Source: an uncultured Treponema sp. (lineage in GTDB: Bacteria > Spirochaetota > Spirochaetia > Treponematales > Treponemataceae). From it: a DNA stretch of 6,487 nt. The translations under genes were made by a program, and so were the position numbers. The stretch is taken from NCBI GenBank assembly GCA_905372345.1, contig CAJPPE010000094.1, forward strand, positions 1 to 6,487. The letters run 5' to 3'. The notes beneath the pieces are model-generated. The model was not told the origin of the DNA and ran no database searches. It saw nothing but the letters and a program-made list of their open reading frames with translations. This document shows, piece by piece, positions 1 through 6,232 of the stretch. The stretch's first letter is position 1; every line of letters begins with the position of its first letter.

Positions 1-69
1 TGTCATAACCAATATCGTAAATAAAAAGATAGAGCTAAGTTTAAAAATATGATTGGAATTTTTTTTCAT
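1..69 (-). CDS. Partial gene, N-terminus of a membrane or exported protein
   Basis: Only the first 23 codons lie in the window; the gene runs off the left edge. An ATG at 69-67 is preceded by AAAGGA (79-84) with nine bases between, a good ribosome site. The peptide begins MKKNSNHIFKLSS and continues into the hydrophobic run IFLFTILVM. A basic start followed by a hydrophobic stretch is typical of a signal peptide or a first membrane helix. It follows the binding lipoprotein gene by 15 bases on the same strand, so the two are probably one transcript. Partners of such lipoproteins can be permeases, sensor proteins or a second lipoprotein, and nothing visible decides between these. The family is not recognisable from 23 residues. 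Confidence 0.6.
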   Translation of the reverse strand, partial: MKKNSNHIFKLSSIFLFTILVMT

Positions 70-84
70 AATAAATTTTCCTTT

Positions 85-918
85 TTACTTTCCAAAAATC
101 AGTAAATCTACGCCGAACCATTTCCTTGAAATCTTTTCAAGAACGCCTTTTTTTTCTAAGATGTATAAAACTCTTTCTATTTCCGCTTTTAAAGCCTTAT
201 TTCCTTTTTTAAATGCATATACATAGGAGTCTAAGGCTATAGCTTGTTCAACAAGACTGTACACATCCGGCTCTTTATTTAAGTATTCCGTCATTGTCGA
301 AATATCTCCTACACAGGCATCTACTCCAAAGGCTTTTAAATCTCCCAAAATTTGAGGAATATTACTGTATGAGTCGTTGAGTGAATGTATTTGACTCATA
401 ATTTCCGGACTATTTTTAATTAAGTACGCTCCTAAACTGTCTTTTTGTCCGCCTATCTTCCTACCTTTTAGGTCTTTTATAGTGTTAATATTTTTTGATT
501 TCAGAGTTAAAATAACTACGGCATTTCGTAAATAAGCTTGTGTAAGCTCATAGGTTTTATCCCTCTCATCCGAATAAGAGAATCCTGATGCAATACAGTC
601 TATGGCGCCCGTATTTATCAGCTCGTTTACTTCTGTGGGAACTATGGGGCGGAATTCTACCTCAATATTCATTATATTTGCTATTTCTTCGAATACATCA
701 ATATCAAAACCTGTTATTTCGTTTTTGTTATTATAAAAACATATCGGAGGATTATATGTATTTACGCCCACGACTAGTTTTGTTTTTACAAGAACTTCAG
801 CTAAGGAAATATCATCTGAGAACATTTCATCGACATCATCTTTTTTGCAGGAAAACACCAAGCTGCACAGCAAAATTACCGCAAAAAAAACTGTCTTTGA
901 GTTTAGTTTATTACACAT
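85..918 (-). CDS. Amino-acid-type extracellular solute-binding lipoprotein (SBP_bac_3 family)
   Basis: This 277-residue protein is probably the ligand-binding lipoprotein of an ABC importer, anchored in the cell envelope. Residues 8-23 are a hydrophobic signal segment ending in LVFSC, with Cys24 the likely lipidated residue, followed by charged KKDD. The rest matches the family 3 binding fold: GFDIDVFEEIA at 70-80, AIDCIASGFSYSDER at 105-119, LKGRKIGG at 150-157, and a C-terminal KKGVLEKISRKWFG at 256-269. By eye, Arg119 aligns with the arginine that holds the ligand carboxylate in HisJ-type proteins, and Asp205 (VDACVGD) with the aspartate that holds the amino group, which favours an amino acid ligand. 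The specific ligand cannot be read. The ATG at 918 is the only start that keeps the signal peptide. No Shine-Dalgarno sequence precedes it, which fits a leaderless mRNA. A gene with a hydrophobic N-terminus follows 15 bases downstream; no ATPase or permease is in the window, so a sensory role is also possible. Confidence 0.88.
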   Translation of the reverse strand: MCNKLNSKTVFFAVILLCSLVFSCKKDDVDEMFSDDISLAEVLVKTKLVVGVNTYNPPICFYNNKNEITGFDIDVFEEIANIMNIEVEFRPIVPTEVNELINTGAIDCIASGFSYSDERDKTYELTQAYLRNAVVILTLKSKNINTIKDLKGRKIGGQKDSLGAYLIKNSPEIMSQIHSLNDSYSNIPQILGDLKAFGVDACVGDISTMTEYLNKEPDVYSLVEQAIALDSYVYAFKKGNKALKAEIERVLYILEKKGVLEKISRKWFGVDLLIFGK

Positions 919-924
919 GAAACC

Positions 925-953
925 AATATATCACAGTATCCGTAAATTGTAAA
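925..953 (-). promoter_or_regulatory. Predicted sigma-70 promoter of the binding-lipoprotein gene
   Basis: On the minus strand TTTACA (953-948) is followed, after exactly 17 bases, by TATATT (930-925). Each box matches the consensus at five of six positions. Six bases separate the -10 box from the ATG at 918, so the expected transcription start falls on the A of the start codon. That agrees with the missing ribosome site. Predicted by eye only. Confidence 0.6.
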
Positions 954-981
954 GAACGGAAAAGCCTCTTGTTTTTCATTA

Positions 982-1010
982 TTGAAACTTTTATCAAAAA
1001 ATGATAGAGT
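982..1010 (+). promoter_or_regulatory. Candidate promoter of gpsA-ffh
   Basis: TTGAAA (982-987) and TAGAGT (1005-1010) are separated by 17 bases, matching consensus at five and four of six positions. Start would be near 1017, giving a leader of about 28 bases that holds the gpsA ribosome site. A short inverted repeat, TATCA and TGATA around five A residues (992-1006), lies between the boxes and could be an operator or chance. A second -10-like TATAAA at 1010-1015 has no matching -35 box. Confidence 0.4.
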
Positions 1011-1044
1011 ATAAATCAGAAGATATGATAAACAGGGGAAATTT

Positions 1045-2118
1045 GTGAACGATAAGATTGCCATTATCGGAGCAGGCTCTTGGGGAACGGCTGTAGCCTG
1101 TTCTTTAGGAAAAAACGGACATAGGGTTGTGCTTTGGAGCCATACTGCCGGCGTTGCCGATTCGATAAATACTGACCATATAAACGAAAAATACTTACCT
1201 AAGCATAAATTGCCTAAAACCGTTTCCTCCTCTACGGATATGGAAGAGGTATGTAAGGATGCTTCCTTTATATTTTTAGCAAGTCCTTCACTCTATTTAA
1301 CCTCAGCAGTTGAAGAGCTTCTTAAATTTGCTCCTTTTAGCCATGATGACGGCAAAATGCCTTATCCTACAATCGCCGTGCTGACAAAGGGCTTTATCCC
1401 CGATGAAAACGGAGAACCTCAGTTTATAATAGACGTTTTGGAGAAAACGCTTCCCGATTTTTATAAAAATCACTTGGTTTATGTAGCAGGCCCCAGCCAT
1501 GGGGAGGAAGTGGCCGAAGGTAAGCTGACCGGCCTTATAGCTGCATCTCAAAACCCCATGTGTTCTATCCGCTGCCGAGAGATTTTAAGGTCGAGGAGTT
1601 TGCTTGTTTATTCCAGCTTGGATATAATCGGAGTGCAGGTTTGTGCGGCCGCTAAAAACGTTATAGCCGTCGCCTTCGGTGTTTTGGATGCTTTAACCGT
1701 AACCTCCGATATTTTCGGCGATAACACCGAATCCCTACTTTTGGCTGCCGGCTTAAACGAGATTCAGGCTATAGGCAGGGCTATGGGGGCGACTCATCCC
1801 GAAACCTTTACATCGATTTCCGGAGTAGGCGACTTGGACGTAACCTGCCGAAGTAAGTACGGAAGAAACCGCCGTTTCGGTAACGAGATTATCACAAAAA
1901 AGATTCTCCTTTCCTTTGAGAATTTGGACGATCTTATTAAAAATATCGATAAGATAGGCTACTTGCCTGAAGGCGTTGTCGCCTGTAAATACCTGAACAT
2001 TCTTGCAGAAAAGCGTAATTTAAAGCTGCCCATCTGTTCCGGCCTTTATAAAATCTTAAACAAGGAATTAAAACCTCTTGACTTAATAGAAAACTTATTA
2101 CAGGGAGATACAAAGTAA
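1045..2118 (+). CDS. gpsA: Glycerol-3-phosphate dehydrogenase [NAD(P)+]
   Basis: GpsA reduces dihydroxyacetone phosphate to sn-glycerol 3-phosphate, the backbone for membrane phospholipids, in the cytoplasm. The protein has 357 residues, slightly more than the usual 330 or so. The N-terminal Rossmann motif GAGSWG (9-14) binds NAD(P)H. TKG (114-116), AGPSHGEEVAEG (148-159), AAAKN (201-205, Lys204 the likely catalytic lysine), GDN (225-227), GVGDL (260-264) and RNRRFG (274-279) follow in the family order, and PEGVVACKY at 308-316 begins the typical C-terminal helix region. The start is GTG at 1045, supported by AGGGGA at 1034-1039 five bases upstream; the nearby ATG at 1025 is out of frame and stops at once. 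Its TAA stop shares a base with the ffh ATG, so the two genes are probably translated from one mRNA. The domain set is intact and the call is secure. Confidence 0.96.
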   Translation: MNDKIAIIGAGSWGTAVACSLGKNGHRVVLWSHTAGVADSINTDHINEKYLPKHKLPKTVSSSTDMEEVCKDASFIFLASPSLYLTSAVEELLKFAPFSHDDGKMPYPTIAVLTKGFIPDENGEPQFIIDVLEKTLPDFYKNHLVYVAGPSHGEEVAEGKLTGLIAASQNPMCSIRCREILRSRSLLVYSSLDIIGVQVCAAAKNVIAVAFGVLDALTVTSDIFGDNTESLLLAAGLNEIQAIGRAMGATHPETFTSISGVGDLDVTCRSKYGRNRRFGNEIITKKILLSFENLDDLIKNIDKIGYLPEGVVACKYLNILAEKRNLKLPICSGLYKILNKELKPLDLIENLLQGDTK

Positions 2119-3449
2119 TGCTCGAAAATATTACGGAAAAATTCAGCGGGATAATGCGCTCTTTGAGCGGTAAATCCAAAATTACCGAAAAAAATATTGA
2201 AGACACAATCGAAGAAATAAAAACGGCCCTTTTGGATGCCGACGTAAACTTGCGCGTTGTACGCCGTTTTATAAATGCTACGGCAGAAGAAGCCAAGGGC
2301 GAAAGGGTTTTAAAGTCCGTCGATCCCGGGCAGCAGTTTACAAAAATTGTATACGATAAAATGACCTCCTTTTTGGGGGATGAAAAAAAAGCTCTTGACC
2401 TAAGGGGGCCTGATACCCAGTCGGTTATCCTCTTTTTAGGTCTCCAAGGCTCCGGAAAGACTACCAGTGCCGCAAAATTGGCCTTAAAGCTTAAAAACGA
2501 GGGCAGAAAGCCCTTGCTGGTTGCCTGCGACCTTGTCCGACCTGCCGCCGTAGAGCAGCTTTCCGTTTTGGGCGGAAATATCAGCGTTCCCGTTTACAAA
2601 GAAGAAACTAAAGATGCTGTAAAAGTAGCAAAAAATGCACTCGCCTTTGCCAAAAAGAACTTTTATGACACGGTAATAGTCGATACGGCAGGACGTCTCC
2701 AAATCGATGAAGACATGATGAAGGAAATCGTCAATATTAAATCTGCCGTAAAACCTATGGAAACCATCCTTGTTGCAGATTCAATGACCGGTCAAAGTGC
2801 CGTTGATGTTGCAAAGGAATTTGACGAGCAGGTAGGGCTTTCAGGCTTAATCCTCACAAAATTCGACTCCGACACCAGAGGCGGTGCGGCCCTTTCCTTA
2901 AAGACCATAACAGGTAAGCCCATTTTTTACATAGGAACAGGCGAAAAACTCGAAGACCTTGAGCCCTTTTATCCCGACCGCATTGCAAGCCGTATCTTGG
3001 GCATGGGCGACATTGTTTCTCTTGTAGAAAAGGCCCAAGCTCTTTACGACGAAGAAGAGGCGGAAAAGCTTCAAAAAAAGATGCAAAGCGAAAGTTTCAG
3101 CCTTGCCGATATGCTCATGCAGTTGGAACAGGCCGAAAAGATGGGGCCCTTAGAGTCAATGCTCGATATGATTCCCGGGCTTTCAGGTCAAATAGACAAG
3201 GATAAGCTTGACCTCTCGCTTTTAAAACGCCAAAAGGCCATAATCCAATCGATGACCTTAAAAGAAAGGGATAATTTCCGCATTATCGGGCCGCCCCGCC
3301 GTAAACGTATTGCAAAGGGCTCAGGAACCTCTGTGGGCGATGTAAACAAGCTTTTAAAGCAGTTTGAAAAGACCCGTCAAATGATGAGGAAGGTGTCAAA
3401 AAATAAGGGACTGCAAGCTAAAATGATGTCCGGCGGGCTTTTCGGATAA
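2118..3449 (+). CDS. ffh: Signal recognition particle GTPase, SRP54 homologue
   Basis: Ffh binds signal sequences emerging from the ribosome and, with the SRP RNA and receptor FtsY, delivers them to the membrane translocon. The 443-residue length is normal. The N domain covers about 1-95. The G domain shows all motifs: P-loop GLQGSGKTT (108-116), DLVRPAA (138-144), DTAGR (189-193), TKFD (247-250) and GTGE (273-276). The methionine-rich M domain starts near 325, with the signal-binding finger-loop region MGPLESMLDMIPG (342-354) and the RNA-binding segment RRKRIAKGSG (394-403). Just before that segment the usual (N/K)GS is replaced by GPP (391-393), which is odd. The ATG is fused to the gpsA stop as TAATG; AGGGAG (2102-2107) lies ten bases upstream, so translational coupling is likely. 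A terminator follows, so the rpsP-rimM-trmD genes often found after ffh are not attached here. Confidence 0.97.
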   Translation: MLENITEKFSGIMRSLSGKSKITEKNIEDTIEEIKTALLDADVNLRVVRRFINATAEEAKGERVLKSVDPGQQFTKIVYDKMTSFLGDEKKALDLRGPDTQSVILFLGLQGSGKTTSAAKLALKLKNEGRKPLLVACDLVRPAAVEQLSVLGGNISVPVYKEETKDAVKVAKNALAFAKKNFYDTVIVDTAGRLQIDEDMMKEIVNIKSAVKPMETILVADSMTGQSAVDVAKEFDEQVGLSGLILTKFDSDTRGGAALSLKTITGKPIFYIGTGEKLEDLEPFYPDRIASRILGMGDIVSLVEKAQALYDEEEAEKLQKKMQSESFSLADMLMQLEQAEKMGPLESMLDMIPGLSGQIDKDKLDLSLLKRQKAIIQSMTLKERDNFRIIGPPRRKRIAKGSGTSVGDVNKLLKQFEKTRQMMRKVSKNKGLQAKMMSGGLFG

Positions 3450-3480
3450 GTTTTCCCATTAAAATTAAAAGATTTAAATG

Positions 3481-3515
3481 AAAAGGCCTTGAAGCGTTAA
3501 GCTCAAGGCCTTTTT
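3481..3515. terminator. Hairpin terminator between convergent ffh and dksA-type genes
   Basis: A 12-bp perfect stem, AAAAGGCCTTGA (3481-3492) with TCAAGGCCTTTT (3503-3514), closes a ten-base loop in which GC/GC can pair further. A run of five T follows on the plus strand (3511-3515). The A run on the left side gives four T on the minus strand, so it may end both ffh (stop 3449) and the dksA-type gene (stop 3542). Stem quality makes this the strongest terminator in the window. Confidence 0.88.
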
Positions 3516-3541
3516 AGATAGTCACAATTTCATTTTGTGTT

Positions 3542-3901
3542 TTAAGGACGCATCTTTTTTTCGGATTTTGCTTGGCATTGAATACATTTTAAAGCATAGG
3601 GCAGGGCCTTTAGTCTGTCTTCAGGTATATGGTCCTTGCAAGTAATACATTTTCCGTATTTGCCTTCCCGTATTCTTTCCAATGCAGAATCAATCTTTTG
3701 CAGTTTTTTTACATTATTTTCTCCGATAAATTCGAGCATATCTCTGTCGGTACTATATGAGGCCAAATCTGCAAAGTCTTTGGGGATGCTGTTTGCTAAG
3801 GTTTCTGCATACTCTTCATCATTTCTCTGCAATGAAGCGAGTATTTCCTCCCTCTCTTTTAGCAAATCTTCTTTCATTTCCTCAATAAACTTCTTTTTCA
3901 T
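3542..3901 (-). CDS. dksA: DksA/TraR-type zinc-finger transcription regulator
   Basis: DksA-type proteins insert a coiled coil into the RNA polymerase secondary channel and, often with ppGpp, retune promoters such as those for ribosomal components during starvation. This 119-residue protein has an N-terminal charged helical part (1-38), the coiled-coil tip motif DFADLA (42-47), which fits the functional DxxDxA pattern of true DksA, a second helix (51-80), and a C4 zinc finger CITC and CIQC (Cys85, 88, 106, 109; 17 residues between the pairs). It is shorter than the 151 residues of E. coli DksA, but tip and finger are intact. The start is set at the ATG at 3901: AGGAG (3912-3908) lies six bases upstream of it but directly abuts the earlier in-frame ATG at 3907, which leaves no spacing there. 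It diverges from infA across a shared promoter region. The family is certain; naming it dksA rather than a TraR relative rests on the tip motif. Confidence 0.88.
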   Translation of the reverse strand: MKKKFIEEMKEDLLKEREEILASLQRNDEEYAETLANSIPKDFADLASYSTDRDMLEFIGENNVKKLQKIDSALERIREGKYGKCITCKDHIPEDRLKALPYALKCIQCQAKSEKKMRP

Positions 3902-3907
3902 ACACAT

Positions 3908-3912
3908 CTCCT
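3908..3912 (-). promoter_or_regulatory. Ribosome binding site that fixes the dksA-type start
   Basis: The minus strand reads AGGAG at 3912-3908. It is followed immediately by one ATG (3907) and, after six bases, by a second in-frame ATG (3901). Only the second has workable spacing, which shortens the protein by two residues (M and C). Confidence 0.75.
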
Positions 3913-3914
3913 AG

Positions 3915-3943
3915 TTGACAATTTTTTTAATAGACCTTAGAAT
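3915..3943 (+). promoter_or_regulatory. Predicted promoter of infA
   Basis: A perfect -35 box TTGACA (3915-3920) is separated by 17 bases from TAGAAT (3938-3943), five of six to consensus. Start is expected near 3950, leaving an untranslated leader of about 59 bases that is rich in A and T. Its -10 box shares two bases with the -10 box of the opposing dksA-type promoter, and its -35 box lies within that gene's leader. Confidence 0.7.
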
Positions 3944-3970
3944 TATACGACTAAATCAAGCAAAAAGCAA
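3942..3970 (-). promoter_or_regulatory. Predicted promoter of the dksA-type gene
   Basis: The minus strand carries a perfect TATAAT (3947-3942), with a weak TTGCTT (3970-3965) 17 bases upstream. Start is expected near 3935, giving a leader of about 34 bases with the ribosome site at its end. The -10 box overlaps that of the infA promoter at 3942-3943. Confidence 0.6.
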
Positions 3971-4008
3971 ATGTTTTTTTTGAATTTATTCATTTTTTTG
4001 GAGGTCTT

Positions 4009-4227
4009 GTGGCTAAGGAAGAAGCAATTGAAGTTGAAGGTATTGTTAAGGAATCTCTTCCCAATACTATGTTTAGGGTTGAGTTAAAAAACGGTCATGT
4101 TATTTTGGCTCATTTATCAGGGAAAATGCGGAAGCATTATATTAAAATCGTACCGGGAGATACTGTAAAAGTTGCCTTATCCCCCTATGACTTGACAAGA
4201 GGCCGAATTATCTTCAGAGAAAGATAG
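4009..4227 (+). CDS. infA: Translation initiation factor IF-1
   Basis: IF-1 binds the A site of the 30S subunit and, with IF-2 and IF-3, guides start-codon selection. The 72-residue protein is a single S1-like OB fold of standard length. The diagnostic stretch [14 protein letters not shown] (17-30) is followed by [24 protein letters not shown] and TRGRI near the C-terminus, all close to the bacterial consensus. The start is GTG at 4009, with GGAGGT at 4000-4005. GGAGG ends four bases before the start, which is short but workable, and gives the expected MAKEE opening. In many bacteria infA sits in a ribosomal-protein operon; here it stands alone with its own strong promoter, opposite a dksA-type gene. 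The J-domain gene converges on it with a gap of only three bases (4228-4230), and no convincing terminator lies between them. Confidence 0.97.
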   Translation: MAKEEAIEVEGIVKESLPNTMFRVELKNGHVILAHLSGKMRKHYIKIVPGDTVKVALSPYDLTRGRIIFRER

Positions 4228-4230
4228 GCT

Positions 4231-4749
4231 CTAATCGAATATCGCCATATAGCCTTTCCGTATTCGGATAATGCCTTCCGAAATAAAGGATAAGGCTAAA
4301 AGAAGCCCAAAAATTCCTAAAAAGATAACACTCTTAAAAAGCAAAAGACCTGCTATGGTCAGTATTATGCCGTGTATAAGTATCTTGAAGGCTTCAGTTC
4401 GGCTGATTTTTTCTTTTTCCCTTTTATTTTCATATTGGGCATCTCTCCTATTTTGCCGCCATTGATAGCTGAAAAAGTCTTCTCCAAAGGAATTTGTCTC
4501 TTGACCGTAAGTATAGGTTCTGCCTGATGAGCTAAAGGGGTTTGACATACTGAGGTCGTACTCTTTTCGCTTTTGAGAGTCTGAGAGCACGGAATAAGCC
4601 TCGCTTATACGCTTAAATTTTTCTTCGGCTATCTTGTTATCCGGGTTTTTGTCGGGATGATACTTCATAGCCAAGGCTCTATATGCCTGTTTAATTTGGT
4701 CTTCATTTGCGGTGTTAGGTACATTAAGAATACTGTAATAATTTTCCAC
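4231..4749 (-). CDS. J-domain protein with C-terminal membrane segment
   Basis: J domains stimulate the ATPase of Hsp70 (DnaK) partners. Residues 3-66 form a complete J domain with the essential HPD at 31-33, the helix II pattern [14 protein letters not shown] and helix [19 protein letters not shown]. The glycine/phenylalanine-rich linker, cysteine-rich zinc centre and client-binding domains of DnaJ are absent. Residues 67-118 are a polar linker, followed by a long hydrophobic region (about 122-160) that can form two membrane helices, then a short basic tail [12 protein letters not shown]. This is therefore a type III (class C) J protein, probably recruiting DnaK to the inner membrane; client unknown. 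With 172 residues it is much shorter than DnaJ. The start is GTG at 4749, sharing a base with the pyrH TAG. GGTGAT, a match to the Shine-Dalgarno consensus, lies six bases before it inside the pyrH end, so translation is probably coupled. Confidence 0.88.
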   Translation of the reverse strand: MENYYSILNVPNTANEDQIKQAYRALAMKYHPDKNPDNKIAEEKFKRISEAYSVLSDSQKRKEYDLSMSNPFSSSGRTYTYGQETNSFGEDFFSYQWRQNRRDAQYENKREKEKISRTEAFKILIHGIILTIAGLLLFKSVIFLGIFGLLLALSFISEGIIRIRKGYMAIFD

Positions 4750-5444
4750 TAACCGATCACCGTTCCTTTAAAATCTTTACCGTTGAGAATATTTTCCAAA
4801 TTCTCAATATCCTTTCCGGCAGCACATATTACCTTTATACCTGCTTTTTGAGCTCTTTGGCTTGCTATGGGGTCAAAGGGGGTGTTTTTTCCGGGTACCC
4901 ATTCCGTTCCGACTATTTTTATAAAATCTTCCCAAGAAATTGAATCGATGGGTTTAGCTTCAGGATTCTTTTTAGGATCATCGGTATAGACCTTGGCAAT
5001 GTTTGAAAGATTTACTACCAAATTGCCCGAAAATCTTTCTGCAAGAACTACGGCATCATTATCCGTAGAAAAACCGGGTTTCCAGCCTGCTGCAACCAGT
5101 ATTTGACCGCCGAACCCGCCCACTGCCGTCGGGTCGTAAACGACAGGATTAGGGCAAAGATCTTCAAAAACAGCCTTTACAAGCTGGGCGTTGAGCCTTG
5201 TTGCCATTATTCCTATCCAGTCCGCTTCATCATTGTTTATGTTTTTTTTGTGCAAATCGCAGACTTTTCTATATGCGTTTTGATAATCTCTGGCAGGAGC
5301 ACCGCCCCCGATTACCATAATAATTTTTCGTGATGAATCTTGCGAAAGCCAATTTCTTATAGTTTTTGAAAATTTATCTAAAAAATCAAAATCCGGTTTA
5401 TCCGGGGCCACTATAGAGCCGCCTACCGATAAAACTGTCACCAT
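4749..5444 (-). CDS. pyrH: UMP kinase, archaeal/spirochaete type
   Basis: This enzyme phosphorylates UMP to UDP with ATP in pyrimidine nucleotide synthesis. The 231-residue protein is an amino-acid-kinase fold: GGS (8-10) and GGGAPAR (46-52) for phosphate binding, GGFGG (109-113), [11 protein letters not shown] (121-131), [13 protein letters not shown] (145-157) and [11 protein letters not shown] (188-198). It lacks the opening YKRILLKLSGE pattern of the common bacterial PyrH and resembles the family described from archaea and spirochaetes (TIGR02076). The bacterial form is GTP-activated; whether this one is cannot be read. The start is the ATG at 5444, with a perfect AGGAGG (5456-5451) six bases upstream; a TTG at 5459 in the same frame would add five residues but lies beyond the ribosome site. 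It follows the trmJ-like gene by 32 bases and overlaps the J-domain gene by one base, so the three are probably one operon. Confidence 0.92.
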   Translation of the reverse strand: MVTVLSVGGSIVAPDKPDFDFLDKFSKTIRNWLSQDSSRKIIMVIGGGAPARDYQNAYRKVCDLHKKNINNDEADWIGIMATRLNAQLVKAVFEDLCPNPVVYDPTAVGGFGGQILVAAGWKPGFSTDNDAVVLAERFSGNLVVNLSNIAKVYTDDPKKNPEAKPIDSISWEDFIKIVGTEWVPGKNTPFDPIASQRAQKAGIKVICAAGKDIENLENILNGKDFKGTVIG

Positions 5445-5450
5445 AATCTC

Positions 5451-5456
5451 CCTCCT
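5451..5456 (-). promoter_or_regulatory. Ribosome binding site that fixes the pyrH start
   Basis: The minus strand reads AGGAGG at 5456-5451, the full consensus, six bases before ATG at 5444. It rules out the upstream in-frame TTG at 5459, which lies 5' of the site. A ten-base palindrome GATAATTATC (5461-5470) sits just upstream, between the trmJ-like stop and this site, with no T run to make it a terminator. Confidence 0.85.
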
Positions 5457-5476
5457 CAAGGATAATTATCAGTGTA

Positions 5477-6232
5477 TTAACAACTATACATAAAGAAAAG
5501 TTTCTTAAAAATTTCGGTTAAGTGCATTGTATCGAATTCCGAGGCTCCGGCGGAGGATAAAAGCTCGGTAAAAAAGGTTTCGTTTATTTTTTTTCCGCCT
5601 TTTTTAAATAATCCTAAGCCCGAAAGGTATTTGCATATCTGTTCCGAGTTTTCTTGAATCATCTTCATTGAAGCTTTTTGTAAGTAAATGTTTTTTTCTG
5701 TAGGCGGATTATCTTTTTCTGCTATAAGATTGTTCTTTTCCGCTATGTACATGGAATAGCAAATAATAAGCACCGCATGGGAAAGATTATAGGAGCCGAA
5801 TTCTTCTTCAGCGGGAATATTAACCGAAAAAGAGCATAGATTAAGCTCTTCGTCTATAAGACCGGTGCGTTCATTTCCAAAAACAAGGCCTAATCTGCCG
5901 CCGTAGAATCTTTTTAAATCAAGACATAGGTCTTCGGGGCTTATTCCTAAATCTTTGCGTTTATGGCCTGTTCGTCTGCTGGTTCCTATTAAAACAGAAC
6001 AATCCGATGCCGCTTCTTTTAGACCTTCTACGGCAGGAGGATAAAAATGGGCATTTTTCCAAATATGGGAGGCGTGAAGTGCCAGTTTTAAGACTTCCGT
6101 TTCATCATAATCTTCCTTGTTTCCTGTAATTCTCAAATCCTTAAAACCCGTATTTGCCATAACTCTGCATACGGCCCCTATGTTTGCACTTGTTTCAGGG
6201 CGGCAAAGAATAATTGTTTTTTCAAAGTTCAT
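5477..6232 (-). CDS. SPOUT-family RNA 2'-O-ribose methyltransferase, TrmJ-like
   Basis: The protein has 251 residues, close to E. coli TrmJ (246), which methylates the ribose of tRNA residue 32 using S-adenosylmethionine. All three SpoU knot motifs are present: motif 1 PETSANIGAVCRVMANTGF (12-30, with Asn17 and Arg23), motif 2 GLVFGNERTGL (115-125, Glu121) and motif 3 IPAEEEFGSYNLSHAV (139-154). Between them, IGTSRRTGHKRKDL (82-95) resembles the TrmJ GTSAR segment. A C-terminal helical extension (from about 185) is as in TrmJ and lacks the N-terminal RNA-binding domain of RlmB/TrmH relatives. The RNA target is inferred, so no symbol is given. A small repeat AEKNN/AEKDN at 164-175 forms a likely flexible linker. 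The ATG at 6232 has no ribosome site at normal distance (GAGGG is 12 bases off), and its promoter sits inside a 53-bp inverted repeat. It is probably the first gene of a trmJ-like, pyrH, J-domain operon. Confidence 0.85.
   Translation of the reverse strand: MNFEKTIILCRPETSANIGAVCRVMANTGFKDLRITGNKEDYDETEVLKLALHASHIWKNAHFYPPAVEGLKEAASDCSVLIGTSRRTGHKRKDLGISPEDLCLDLKRFYGGRLGLVFGNERTGLIDEELNLCSFSVNIPAEEEFGSYNLSHAVLIICYSMYIAEKNNLIAEKDNPPTEKNIYLQKASMKMIQENSEQICKYLSGLGLFKKGGKKINETFFTELLSSAGASEFDTMHLTEIFKKLFFMYSC

Noticed and set aside
588..920. Plus-strand reading frame of 110 codons
   Set aside because: It lies antisense inside the binding-lipoprotein gene, has no ribosome site and no recognisable domain, while the minus-strand protein is a clear family member.
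3523..3544. Second hairpin CACAA/TTGTG before a T run near the dksA-type stop
   Set aside because: Five weak pairs around a seven-base loop; the strong hairpin at 3481-3515 already accounts for termination.
3899..3907. ATG at 3907 as the dksA-type start
   Set aside because: It directly abuts AGGAG with no spacing; the ATG at 3901 has six bases and gives the usual MKKKF opening.
4226..4257. AGGCT/AGCCT hairpin followed by TTT as an infA terminator
   Set aside because: The stem is only five pairs with a 20-base loop, and lies inside the J-domain coding end. Not enough to call.
5445..5459. TTG at 5459 as the pyrH start
   Set aside because: It lies upstream of the AGGAGG site at 5451-5456, and the family's natural opening [10 protein letters not shown] begins at the ATG at 5444.
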